Source: Fulvivirga kasyanovii
GTDB taxonomy: Bacteria > Bacteroidota > Bacteroidia > Cytophagales > Cyclobacteriaceae
DNA: 33,493 bases
Direction of reading: 5' to 3'
Assembly (NCBI RefSeq): GCF_009711405.1
Contig: NZ_SMLW01000678.1
Span: 878 to 34,370, forward strand
Shown here: one piece after another, positions 7,387-15,873 of the stretch
Layout: every line of letters begins with the position of its first letter
How positions within the stretch are numbered: the first letter of the stretch is position 1
Program-made: the position numbers and the translations under genes
Notes under the pieces: model-generated
What the model saw: the letters and a program-made list of their open reading frames with translations, nothing else
Told to the model about the DNA's origin: nothing
The model's database searches: none

Positions 7387-8499
7387 TCACACCTCCGCTT
7401 TTATGGTTTTACTTTCATTTACCTGCTTATAGATGTTGACCAGCTCTTTTGCCCGGTGGTCGCAGGTATGCTTGTCGCAAATGGTCGAATAGGCCTGATC
7501 AGCCATGGAGCGGGCAAACGATTTATTCGTCATTACCTTATAAAGCATGTCCTTCATCTCTTCACCATCTTCTGCCATGAGGAAATCCTTGCCGATGGTG
7601 AACAACTCTTCTGTATCCTCCCAGGGCGCACTGATCAGTGGTATTTTGCATGCCATAGCCTCGAAGGGACGTATGGTTGGAATACCGTGCAGGTTTTCTC
7701 TGTAGAACTTTCTCGGTACATGGATGGTAGCCTTGTATTTGGAAAAGGTCTCCGCTACTTTGCAGGTAGGGAGCCAGCCGCCATACTCTATGCCGGCAGC
7801 TTCCAATGCGCGTATAGCATGTTTAGGGTACCTTACTCCATAAAACTTAGCTTTTAGCTTCAAAGCTTTAACCGGTTCTATAATGAATTCATGGATCTCT
7901 TTGGTGCGTTCATTGTCGCCCCAATTGCCTATCCATACTACATCACCCAGCTCTTCATCCCTTACCATAGGGTGGTAAGTGTCCGTATCGGCTGCCTCAT
8001 GCCATGTCCACACGTTTTTGTGGTAGCCCTCTTTTTCATAGATGCGGCTTAATGTATTACCAAATGCCAGTACGCCATCGTAGTGGGTAAGGTCGTAACG
8101 CTTCATTTCTTCGCTGGCAGAAACAGCCCTGTGGTGCGTGTCATGAAAGAATAAAGTGAAGTCCTGGATAAGCTTGAAATTCCCGATATCACGTACCAGC
8201 TTCGGGTCGTTCCATTCATGTACAAGCACAAGGTCAGCATCTTTTAGCATGATATTGAGGTCATAATCCTCAGGGTCGTAAAAGCTGGGCTTTAAGTGCG
8301 GAAAATAACTCCGGAAGTCGGAGACCGCTTTGTGTCCGTAATCTTTTATCAGAGAGCTCAGGCTCCAGCCGTTTGTAGGTTCGTATACCACGACCTCATG
8401 GCCCATTTTCATTAGAGAGGCGTATATACCTCTGAGGAAATGGGCATTCCCATGGTTCCAGTCAGATATCAGAGAATGATAGAATAATATAATTTTCAT
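7387..8499 (-). CDS. CgeB-like glycosyltransferase 3 of 3
   Basis: 370 residues, GT-B fold, the most divergent of the three. N-terminus 'IILFYHSLISDWNHGNAHF' with 'RGIYASLMKMGHEVVVYEP'; the middle has 'FFHDTHHRAVS', found in CgeB-type proteins; the C-terminal half has 'IRPFEAMACKIPLISAPWED' and 'LFTIGKDFLMAED'. It starts 11 bases after the GT4 gene and its stop is 1 base before the start of the next CgeB-like gene. Three sequential transferases suggest three linkages in one product, an inference from copy number only. Confidence 0.88.
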   Translation of the reverse strand: MKIILFYHSLISDWNHGNAHFLRGIYASLMKMGHEVVVYEPTNGWSLSSLIKDYGHKAVSDFRSYFPHLKPSFYDPEDYDLNIMLKDADLVLVHEWNDPKLVRDIGNFKLIQDFTLFFHDTHHRAVSASEEMKRYDLTHYDGVLAFGNTLSRIYEKEGYHKNVWTWHEAADTDTYHPMVRDEELGDVVWIGNWGDNERTKEIHEFIIEPVKALKLKAKFYGVRYPKHAIRALEAAGIEYGGWLPTCKVAETFSKYKATIHVPRKFYRENLHGIPTIRPFEAMACKIPLISAPWEDTEELFTIGKDFLMAEDGEEMKDMLYKVMTNKSFARSMADQAYSTICDKHTCDHRAKELVNIYKQVNESKTIKAEV

Positions 8500-8510
8500 G
8501 GTTCTGTTCT

Positions 8511-9587
8511 TTAGTTGTAATTAAAATCAGGCACTGATTGCAGCGCATTGTGATACAGTTTGATATACTGTTCCTTTTTCCTTGCCAATGAGTATTGCTT
8601 ACCGTTTCTATAAGCTTCTTCTCCCATTGACTGGCAATATTTTTTATTGTTTAGCAGGGTGTTGCAGGCTTTGGCTAATTCGGAGGCATTGTCAGTATCG
8701 GTATAGGTCATGCTCTCCTTCCATAGCTCCCGGAGCGTTGGGATGTCGCCACCTATAAGTGCACACTTTAAAGCGGAAGCCTCAAGAAATGATAACCCGA
8801 AAGGCTCATATTTTACCGGAAGGAGATAAATGCTGCTTTTCTTGAGCCATTTGAAAATTTCTTTCCTGCTAAGCTGGCCGAGGTAGGTAATGTTATCGGC
8901 CTTATAGCCTTCAGTGTCGGGTTGTTTCCCTGCTATAAAGATGTTTCCCTTGATTTCCTTTGCTGCCTGAGCAACCAGTCTGATATTCTTAGCTTCATCC
9001 CATAACCTGCCCATGCTGAAAATAATGGGCTGTTTTTCTTCTTTAACACCATAGTCGGTAAGGTTCAAACCATTGTAGATGACCTGGGCATTTTTGAAGT
9101 CCCCATAGATTTGCTGATAAACGGTTAGCATGGCTTTGGTAGGGGAAACTACTATATCTGCGGTGTGGAATGCTTTTTTTACCGTATCAAAATACCTGTC
9201 GGCAGGAAGCGGCTTATTTTTTACGGCCTGCCACCAGGAAGCCACACAGGAGTGTGCTACCAGTATAACCGGCACGTTCCAGTCCAGGGCTGCCTGTGGG
9301 TAGTTGTTGAAGTGGAGTAAGTCTGGTTTTTCATTCCGGCTGATCTCCTTTATCCATTCATTGGTTTTTTCAACATCTTCCCAGGGGTCGTTCATCCACT
9401 CCAGTTTGTAAGGGCGATGGTAAAATTTGGCATCGAGTTGGTCAGCCTGGGCTTGTTGCCCCTCGCTGAGGGTTGGCCCAATGGCTACCAATACCACCTC
9501 TATCTGGCTTTCTGTCAGGCAGGAAACCAGGTCTACGGCATAGTGCCATACACCTCCGACGGTATCGGTAGTCATCAGTATTTTCAT
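8511..9587 (-). CDS. GT4-family glycosyltransferase
   Basis: 358 residues, GT-B fold. The N-terminus 'MKILMTTDTVGGVWHYAVDL' is the glycine-rich acceptor-side loop also found in glycogen synthase-like and GT4 enzymes. The donor site is 'YEPFGLSFLEASALKCALIG', with the two conserved Glu residues spaced as in the EX7E motif, near residue 265. 'FSMGRLWDEAKN' marks the start of the second domain. The ATG overlaps the stop of the Gfo/Idh gene by 4 bases (ATGA), so translational coupling is likely. The product sugar is unknown. Confidence 0.9.
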   Translation of the reverse strand: MKILMTTDTVGGVWHYAVDLVSCLTESQIEVVLVAIGPTLSEGQQAQADQLDAKFYHRPYKLEWMNDPWEDVEKTNEWIKEISRNEKPDLLHFNNYPQAALDWNVPVILVAHSCVASWWQAVKNKPLPADRYFDTVKKAFHTADIVVSPTKAMLTVYQQIYGDFKNAQVIYNGLNLTDYGVKEEKQPIIFSMGRLWDEAKNIRLVAQAAKEIKGNIFIAGKQPDTEGYKADNITYLGQLSRKEIFKWLKKSSIYLLPVKYEPFGLSFLEASALKCALIGGDIPTLRELWKESMTYTDTDNASELAKACNTLLNNKKYCQSMGEEAYRNGKQYSLARKKEQYIKLYHNALQSVPDFNYN

Positions 9588-10606
9588 AGTCTGGTGAAGT
9601 TATAAATGTCCTCAAGCAGTGCTGCTGATTTGATGAGTTCGTTGTTGGCACTGCTAAATTTATTGCTGTGGGCCAGTTTTTCAGCCCATCTTTGTATGGC
9701 CTTGCCTCCCCAGTCGTCAGGAGGGGTCACTATGGTTTCAGCATGGTTCTGAGTATAGATATCCGCCTGAAAGTCATAGAAAGAACCATTTACATTGTGG
9801 AAGCAGGCGCCGCCCTCGGTGCCGTAGATTTTCAGGTAGATGTCTGCATCCTTGCCTACAGAGAGCTTCCAGCTACAGGCCATGCGTACGCTGATGCCGC
9901 TCGATGTACATAATTGTGCTTCTGCGAAATCTTCCACTGTTTCCCAGTGGTTGGAAATCGATTTCCCGCCGGATAAAATATTGGCGTAGCGAACCTCCGT
10001 GGAAGGAGCATCAAAGAGGTAGAGCATCAGGTCTACCAGGTGTGAGCCCAGATCCATGAGGCAGCCGCCCCCGGAAAGTTTAGGATCATAAAACCAGGAT
10101 TTGTCCGGCCCGTAGGCATTATGGAAAACGGCTTCCACAGCATAAATTTTACCCAGCTTTTCTTCATCCAACACCTCTTTTATGGCTTGTATGCCTTTCG
10201 TATAGCGGTAAGAATAATCCACACAAAGCAGCTTATCAGATTTCTGGGCCTGATTGACCACTGCTTTGGTTTCGGCCAGGTTCCTGCCCAGTGGTTTCTG
10301 ACAAAAAACTGCCTTTCCATGCTCAAGAGCAGTGATTGCCTGCTTGGCATGCAAGGCACTGGGAGTGGCAATGACCACACCGTCGATATTTTCTCCCAGC
10401 ATATCTTCCAGGCAGTCATGCTTTTTTGCGTGAGGCACTACTTTCAAAGTTTCCTCTATGCTTGGGGCATCCGTATCGCAAATAGCAATATTTTCCGACA
10501 GATTCGCTGAAACGAGTGATTCAAGCCTGTTCTTGCCGATCCATCCTACACCTAAAAAACCCAGTTTAGGGAGCATGTCTTGTTGTATTTCTACCAATTC
10601 TTCCAT
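9584..10606 (-). CDS. Gfo/Idh/MocA-family oxidoreductase
   Basis: 340 residues. The NAD(P)-binding Rossmann start is 'LGFLGVGWIGKNRLESL' (about 15-31), followed by 'IATPSALHA' and 'GKAVFCQKPLGRN', the family's EKP-type signature with Gln in place of Glu but the catalytic Lys kept. The C-terminal GFO_IDH_MocA half has 'GGGCLMDLGSHLVDLMLYLF', with the conserved Asp/His pair. Enzymes of this family oxidise or reduce sugars, often nucleotide-sugar ketones. It is 17 bases downstream of the zinc-type dehydrogenase, so the two may act in sequence on one sugar. Confidence 0.9.
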   Translation of the reverse strand: MEELVEIQQDMLPKLGFLGVGWIGKNRLESLVSANLSENIAICDTDAPSIEETLKVVPHAKKHDCLEDMLGENIDGVVIATPSALHAKQAITALEHGKAVFCQKPLGRNLAETKAVVNQAQKSDKLLCVDYSYRYTKGIQAIKEVLDEEKLGKIYAVEAVFHNAYGPDKSWFYDPKLSGGGCLMDLGSHLVDLMLYLFDAPSTEVRYANILSGGKSISNHWETVEDFAEAQLCTSSGISVRMACSWKLSVGKDADIYLKIYGTEGGACFHNVNGSFYDFQADIYTQNHAETIVTPPDDWGGKAIQRWAEKLAHSNKFSSANNELIKSAALLEDIYNFTRL

Positions 10607-10623
10607 GTTGATTTTAAAATGCT

Positions 10624-11631
10624 TTATTTAAATTTTATGTATCCTTTGATAAAACCTTCGGGGCAGTCAGCGAGCAAATTGAAAGCCTCGGGCAGCTCAT
10701 TAAAGTCAAATTGGTGCGTAAGTAATTTGTGCGGATCAAGCCGCCCTTCTTCAATGGCTTTTATAGCATGCCGAATGCCTGATTTATATTTTTCAGGGTC
10801 ACGTTCATGAGCGTTGATGACATCTATAGCTTTCCAGTTCCACTGCTGCATGTTTACCTTGCGGAGGTCGTCCTGATGGTATCCTGCAATAATAAATTTG
10901 CCGTAGTAACCTATGATTTCAGTCCCGAGGTCAAGCGGCCACTGTTTGCCCGTGCACTCGATCACCCGGTCACAACCTTTGCCATCAGTGAGTTGCTGTA
11001 TAGTTTCAATGATTTTATAGTGGTCATCCATTTTAATGCAGCGGTCTGCGTCATCGGCGGCCATCTCGAGTGAGGAGTCCCTTCTGGATAATGCCAGTAC
11101 GCGGGCGCCTTTTTCTTTGGCCAGCTTTACCAGCCCGAGGCCAAGAAAGCCGAGGCCGATAATGGCAACCGTCTGTCCCTCCCGGATGTCTGCCCTTTCA
11201 GCAATGTTCATCATGCAACCAAATGGCTCTCCCGGAAACGGAACGCCAGCTAGCTGCTCCGGGATCAGCACGCAGTCAGAAGCAGGGACTGCCACGTATT
11301 CTGCAAAAGCATTACCCTGTAGGATAGCTACCCGCTGACCGGGCTTAAAATGGCTCACTTCGCTGCCGGTTTGCTCTATTACACCCCAGCCCTCATGGCC
11401 AGGTGTGCCTGGCTCCATAGGATAGTCAAACCACTCTCTGCCTTCCCATACCGGGATATTGGAAGCGCAAAGCCCTACGCCTTCCATTTTAACCAGAAGC
11501 TGGTCTTTTTCGAGCTGTGGAGTGGTTAATTCCACATACTCTATGGATTTGGGATTATTGATAACGGCCGCCTGATAAGTATCAGTGGTCGGCCGGGTTA
11601 AAACTGAATCTTGCTGTTGGTATTTAGTCAT
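10624..11631 (-). CDS. Zinc-type medium-chain dehydrogenase/reductase
   Basis: 335 residues, MDR superfamily. The GroES-like half has the catalytic-zinc Cys in 'GVGLCASNIPVWEG' (about 52-65) and the His-Glu pair in 'GTPGHEGWGVIE'. The four-Cys structural-zinc loop is missing. The Rossmann half has 'VAIIGLGFLGLGLVKLA'. The substrate is probably a sugar or polyol given the surrounding genes, but the sequence does not settle it. The start overlaps the end of the upstream fusion gene by 8 bases. Together with the Gfo/Idh gene it supplies redox steps in the cluster. Confidence 0.9.
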   Translation of the reverse strand: MTKYQQQDSVLTRPTTDTYQAAVINNPKSIEYVELTTPQLEKDQLLVKMEGVGLCASNIPVWEGREWFDYPMEPGTPGHEGWGVIEQTGSEVSHFKPGQRVAILQGNAFAEYVAVPASDCVLIPEQLAGVPFPGEPFGCMMNIAERADIREGQTVAIIGLGFLGLGLVKLAKEKGARVLALSRRDSSLEMAADDADRCIKMDDHYKIIETIQQLTDGKGCDRVIECTGKQWPLDLGTEIIGYYGKFIIAGYHQDDLRKVNMQQWNWKAIDVINAHERDPEKYKSGIRHAIKAIEEGRLDPHKLLTHQFDFNELPEAFNLLADCPEGFIKGYIKFK

Positions 11632-13693
11632 GTAAAACTCCGTTTGATAATTGTTTGATTTCCAAATGTGGTTTGTATTCTTTTTGCAGCCAGTTGTAGA
11701 GCTTCTCTATTCCTTTGTCTATCGATACTGACGGAGACCAGCCGACTGCTTTTTTATATTTCCGCGAATCAGAGACATAGTACACCTGATCGCCGGTCCT
11801 GAAATCGCCAAACTCCAGGTCTATTTTCTGGTCGCCTTTTTTGATCTCTATCAGATTGATCAGTTCGAGCAGGCTGATGGAATTGCTTGCTCCTCCACCA
11901 ATGTTAAAAGCTTCACCACTGATGTTTTCCACATTGTCCCAGGCCAGTTGAAATGCCCTGACCAGGTCTTCGACAAAAAGGATGTCCCTGACTTGTTTGC
12001 CATCGCCGAAAATCTGGATGGGCTTATCCTTAATGGCATTGATTAGAAAATGTGCTACCCATCCCTGGTCTTCGGTACCAAACTGGTGCGGCCCGTAAAT
12101 GCAGCTCATTCTAAACACCACTGCTTTCAGGTCAAAAGAACGGGCATAATCCAGTACATACTGCTCTGCTGCGCCTTTTGAACTGCCATAAGGACTATGG
12201 AAGTTGAGTGGTTGCGTTTCATTGATGCCATACTTTTTAATATTTGCATCTGCCGGGAAGTACCTGAAATCCGAGCTCTCAAACGAGATGTCGGGCAGGC
12301 TTCCGTAAACCTTATTGGTAGAGGTAAACACTACCGGAGGTTGTTGTTTTGAGTTTCGGATGGCCTCCAACAGGTTAAAGGTGCCCTTAATGTTCACATC
12401 AAAATCATAGGTAGGGTCTTCCAGGCTGGTTGTTACTGCTACCTGAGCGGCCAGGTGATACACCATCTGGGACTTATCCACTGCCCGTTTGAGGGTGAAG
12501 TAATTCCGGATATCGGCCAGCTCCACCCTGATATTTTTGTTGTTATGTTCGGAAAGCAGCCATTCCAGGTTTTTTTCCACGCCGGGACGGGAAAGGTTGT
12601 CATAAATAATCACTTTATGCCCCTGGTTGAGCAGGTGGTTGGCCAGGTTAGTACCCACAAAACCGGCTCCTCCGGTTATCAGTACATATTTTCCGTCATG
12701 GGCCGTGCTTTGTCGGCCTTTGGGTTCGTTGTTTTCCCACCAGTCGATCTCCCTGAGGCTGTAGATGTCAAAAAGCTCAAGCATCCGGTACAGCAATTTG
12801 GGCTTGCCTTTGGCATTCTTTAACCCAAAATAATACTCCCTCTCATCCAGGTGAAAACCATCTACCGTGGGTCTTGTAGGGCAAAGGTCATATAAGGAGT
12901 ACCAGTATACACGGTCAGCCGTAGAGCTGGTGGCTTTGACAAATTCCTGGAGCTGCTGTTTTTCATCATACTGCCAGGTGGAGAAGCCAGCCTCGGTAAT
13001 CCAGATCTCAGGCTCCAGGTTATGGTCTTTCAATACTTTCTTTACCGCTTCAATCTGGTCATCCCACGGTCTGAAATGGGAGTCGAAGGAGCCGGGAAAT
13101 CCATGGATACCAACCGCATCTATGTTTTCAAGTACATTGCGGCGGGCCATAAAGTCGAGCCAGTTCGTATCAATAGGGCTCATGCCGCCCAAAGCCACCT
13201 TCTTGCCAAGTTGTTTCGACCAATGGGCAGCGCATATGATCATTTCACTGAAAATATCCCAGTTGGAATCCAGTGTATAGTCATATTCGCTCCGGTTGTT
13301 AGGTTCGTTCCAGAGTTCCACCCAGTCGAAATGCTCACCATATTTGCCGATGAACACATCCATAAAGTCGGCATACCTTTTTGGCCCCTTGGGTGGTGAG
13401 GAGGTTTTATGCTCAATGCCTATGGATGGTGGTGTGTATAGAAAGCAGGGCAGGATCTCCACCTGCTCTGAAAGCTTGGGCAGTAGCCAGTCATACCATT
13501 CCGGGCCTTCTTTGGTATAAAAATCTGCCCAGGAGATACCGGTTCTCAGGTGTTTTATCCCCAGCTTTTTCAGGTCTTTGAGTGTTTGTTCTACTCTGTC
13601 GTATTCTCCAATGTGGAACCACTGAAGGATTCCTACCTCCTTGGATTCCTTCGTTTTTCTTCTTTTATGTGTATTGTTATAGCTTCTTCTCAT
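11624..13693 (-). CDS. Glycoside hydrolase-nucleotide-sugar epimerase fusion
   Basis: 689 residues in one uninterrupted frame. Residues about 18-310 form a TIM-barrel glycoside hydrolase of the GH-A clan (GH39/GH5-like), with the acid/base in 'WNEPN' (Glu130) and the nucleophile in 'ITEAGF' (Glu234). Residues about 335-675 form an extended SDR: TGGAGFVG at 340-347, 'YHLAAQ', and YxxxK at Tyr502-Lys506. The segment 'RMSCIYGPHQFGTEDQGWVA' is characteristic of CDP-paratose 2-epimerase-like enzymes. There is no signal peptide, so the hydrolase half is cytoplasmic. It follows the first epimerase by 19 bases. The fusion suggests trimming or transfer of a glycan linked to nucleotide-sugar supply, but the hydrolase may have another role. 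Confidence 0.88.
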   Translation of the reverse strand: MRRSYNNTHKRRKTKESKEVGILQWFHIGEYDRVEQTLKDLKKLGIKHLRTGISWADFYTKEGPEWYDWLLPKLSEQVEILPCFLYTPPSIGIEHKTSSPPKGPKRYADFMDVFIGKYGEHFDWVELWNEPNNRSEYDYTLDSNWDIFSEMIICAAHWSKQLGKKVALGGMSPIDTNWLDFMARRNVLENIDAVGIHGFPGSFDSHFRPWDDQIEAVKKVLKDHNLEPEIWITEAGFSTWQYDEKQQLQEFVKATSSTADRVYWYSLYDLCPTRPTVDGFHLDEREYYFGLKNAKGKPKLLYRMLELFDIYSLREIDWWENNEPKGRQSTAHDGKYVLITGGAGFVGTNLANHLLNQGHKVIIYDNLSRPGVEKNLEWLLSEHNNKNIRVELADIRNYFTLKRAVDKSQMVYHLAAQVAVTTSLEDPTYDFDVNIKGTFNLLEAIRNSKQQPPVVFTSTNKVYGSLPDISFESSDFRYFPADANIKKYGINETQPLNFHSPYGSSKGAAEQYVLDYARSFDLKAVVFRMSCIYGPHQFGTEDQGWVAHFLINAIKDKPIQIFGDGKQVRDILFVEDLVRAFQLAWDNVENISGEAFNIGGGASNSISLLELINLIEIKKGDQKIDLEFGDFRTGDQVYYVSDSRKYKKAVGWSPSVSIDKGIEKLYNWLQKEYKPHLEIKQLSNGVLHD

Positions 13694-13712
13694 GGTTGGT
13701 ATCGGTTATGGG

Positions 13713-14828
13713 TTAGACAGTAAGGCCTCTTGAGGCCAGCTCTTCTTTTGCCTGGTCAACATGGTCAACTGCCATTTGGTCTTCCAGCCAGGTGGCCAGC
13801 TCTTTCATGCCTTCCCGAAGTGAAACTTTTGGGGTGTACCCTAATATGTTTGTGGCTTTTGAAATATCGGCAAAGCAATGCCTGATATCCCCGACACGAT
13901 ACTCACCTGTGATCTCAGGTTCTATGTATGACTTGTTCAGCGTCTCTGCAAGCTGATAGGCCAGGGCACTGATCGAGTAGCTGTTTCCGCTGCCAATATT
14001 GAAAACTTCGTTAGCCGCCTCCGGTGTTTCCAGTGCCAAACGGCATGCCCTGGCTATATCGTGTACATGTACAAAATCCCGCTGCTGATGGCCATCTTCG
14101 AAAATCAATGGAGGCCGGTCGTTAAGCAGCCTCGATGAGAAAATAGCCAGTACACCTGTATAAGGATTAGATAATGCCTGGCGGGTTCCATATACATTAA
14201 AAAACCTCAGGGCTGTTACAGGTATGTTATAAGCCTGGCCTGTCATCAGGCACATTCTTTCCTGGTCATATTTGGAAAGTGCATAGACAGATGAAAGGTT
14301 GGGCTTTTTAAATTCTCCCGTGGCTATCGGAGATAATTTTTGACCCTCAGCACCATAAACCTCCCAGTCGTTGTCTTTTAACTGGCTTAGCGTTCTGGAC
14401 GCTGACTGATAAGTATTGCCCTGGTCATCTTTGTAGAGTCCCTCACCGTAGATGCTCATGCTTGAGGCAACAATCAGTTTTTCGACAGGGTGTTTGATCA
14501 CTGCCTCCAGTACGTTGGCGGTGCCTACGTTATTTACTTCCGTATACTCCTTTATTTCGTACATCGACTGCCCTACGCCTACGAGTGCTGCAAAATGATA
14601 TACAGCATCCGCTTCACTGACCAGTTTTCTCACGATCTCGGGATCACGGACGTCTCCTTTGACCAAATTTACCTGTGGATTGAGGTAGTCTGGCCGCCGG
14701 CAGTTTTTGCCATGCACTTGTTCCGAAAGGTTATCTAAAACGGTTACTTTATAATTGTTTCTTATTAATTCGTCGCAGAGATGGGAGCCTATAAATCCTG
14801 CACCTCCTGTTACTAATATATTTTTCAC
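13713..14828 (-). CDS. NAD-dependent nucleotide-sugar epimerase/dehydratase
   Basis: 371 residues from a GTG start. Extended SDR fold with the NAD-binding 'ILVTGGAGFIGSHL' at the very N-terminus, 'YHFAALVGVGQSMY', the YxxxK pair in 'VYALSKYDQERM' and 'LRFFNVYGTRQ'. It resembles UDP-glucose 4-epimerase and dTDP-glucose dehydratase relatives; which reaction it catalyses is not clear. The frame is open to an ATG at 14864. However, the AGGAGGG motif at 14839-14833 lies four bases before GTG 14828, which also puts the TGGAGFIG motif in its normal place. It is the first gene of the ten-gene leftward run and probably sets its translation level. Confidence 0.9.
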   Translation of the reverse strand: MKNILVTGGAGFIGSHLCDELIRNNYKVTVLDNLSEQVHGKNCRRPDYLNPQVNLVKGDVRDPEIVRKLVSEADAVYHFAALVGVGQSMYEIKEYTEVNNVGTANVLEAVIKHPVEKLIVASSMSIYGEGLYKDDQGNTYQSASRTLSQLKDNDWEVYGAEGQKLSPIATGEFKKPNLSSVYALSKYDQERMCLMTGQAYNIPVTALRFFNVYGTRQALSNPYTGVLAIFSSRLLNDRPPLIFEDGHQQRDFVHVHDIARACRLALETPEAANEVFNIGSGNSYSISALAYQLAETLNKSYIEPEITGEYRVGDIRHCFADISKATNILGYTPKVSLREGMKELATWLEDQMAVDHVDQAKEELASRGLTV

Positions 14829-14839
14829 GTTTCCCTCCT
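14826..14839 (-). promoter_or_regulatory. Strong Shine-Dalgarno fixing a GTG start
   Basis: On the minus strand AGGAGGG (14839-14833), four bases, then GTG (14828-14826). This decides the start of the first gene in the glycan operon. Most other genes in the window have no such site. The 173 bases beyond, 14865-15037, hold no gene and no clear TAnnTTTG box; TACTTG near 14862 is a weak candidate. Confidence 0.75.
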
Positions 14840-15037
14840 GTTGGTTTATGTGGTTAGTATTCAAGTATTGATTTAAACAATTACAATTCCAGAAGCAGGA
14901 TTAAGTCCCGGATAAGGGAAAGATGTTCTTATTGATCCTTTAAAGCGGGAGGTGAGACTTCAACAGCTTCTTTAGGTTAATTATGAAATGGGGATGCAGG
15001 TACTCAATAACCAACTACCCGTGCATGAGCTTCTACA

Positions 15038-15733
15038 CTAGACTTGCTTCGTGGGAGTAATGGTAATATCAGGAATGTTAACGGATTCAGGGAGTTTCAG
15101 AATACGAATGACCATTTCTGCCACCTGTTCAGGGGAGAGGCTGCCCAGGCCAATGTCGTCTACGGTATGGTTGCTGCTGACCATATTTTTAAAGAATTTC
15201 GTATCGACTACTCCAGGGGCTATATTGATGATCCTGAGGAGTCCCTGCGTTTCGAGCCGGAGCGTATCGCTGATCATGTTTATGGCGGCTTTGGTGGCTG
15301 AGTATATGCCTCCGTACTCATAAGGTTGCCGGCCACTGATGGACGACATAAATACTATATCACCCTGCTTTCTCTCCAGCATTTCGGGTAAAAAAGCCCT
15401 TATAAATCGTAAGGTGCCCATTAAGTTGATGTCTATGGTCTTTTGCCATTTGTCAGGATCACCCTCGGCAAGCTTTTCGTGGATGCCTTGTCCTGCGTTC
15501 GATACCAACACATCGGGGATGCCGTATTTCTCTTTTACATGCCCATAGAGCTTATCAATATCCTTGGCAGAAGTAATGTCGCATGGTACATGGTCGACGG
15601 TCGATGAAGGTTCAGCAGTTATATCTGCATTTATAACCTGATAGCCATTGGCAATCAATGCTTTGGCAGTTGCTTCTCCTATTCCTGAACTTCCGCCCGT
15701 AATTACAGCAGTCATTTTCTCAATCATATACAA
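15038..15733 (-). CDS. Classical short-chain dehydrogenase/reductase
   Basis: 231 residues. Classical SDR: cofactor loop TGGSSGIG (12-19), 'NAG' near 79, catalytic Ser131 in 'FMSSISG', Tyr144 and Lys148 in 'YSATK', then 'INIAPGVVDTKFF'. The Asp after strand 2 ('NADIT') suggests NAD preference, by family rule. Start alternatives are ATG 15733 and ATG 15727; the second gives MIEKMTAVITGG. It is separated from the glycan operon by about 200 bases and may have its own promoter. Substrate unknown. Confidence 0.9.
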   Translation of the reverse strand: MYMIEKMTAVITGGSSGIGEATAKALIANGYQVINADITAEPSSTVDHVPCDITSAKDIDKLYGHVKEKYGIPDVLVSNAGQGIHEKLAEGDPDKWQKTIDINLMGTLRFIRAFLPEMLERKQGDIVFMSSISGRQPYEYGGIYSATKAAINMISDTLRLETQGLLRIINIAPGVVDTKFFKNMVSSNHTVDDIGLGSLSPEQVAEMVIRILKLPESVNIPDITITPTKQV

Positions 15734-15739
15734 TCAATA

Positions 15740-15871
15740 TTAAGCAGATTCAAAAATGAATTCCGCTAGTTGTACATTCAGGAACTGTGCCAAGCCACCC
15801 AGATTGATGCCGACTGGAAGGTATATGCTGTTGCCGGATTTTATGTAGCCTTTCCGGATAGGGCAGACGGT
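15740..15871 (-). pseudogene. Possible gene remnant without start codon
   Basis: A minus-strand frame from just after the MtfA-like stop to TAA 15740-15742 reads about 43 codons with no ATG. It includes the protein-like stretch 'SGNSIYLPVGINLGGLAQF'. It may be the end of a broken gene, but the composition alone is weak evidence and chance is possible. I recognise no family. Confidence 0.2.
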
Positions 15872-15873
15872 CT

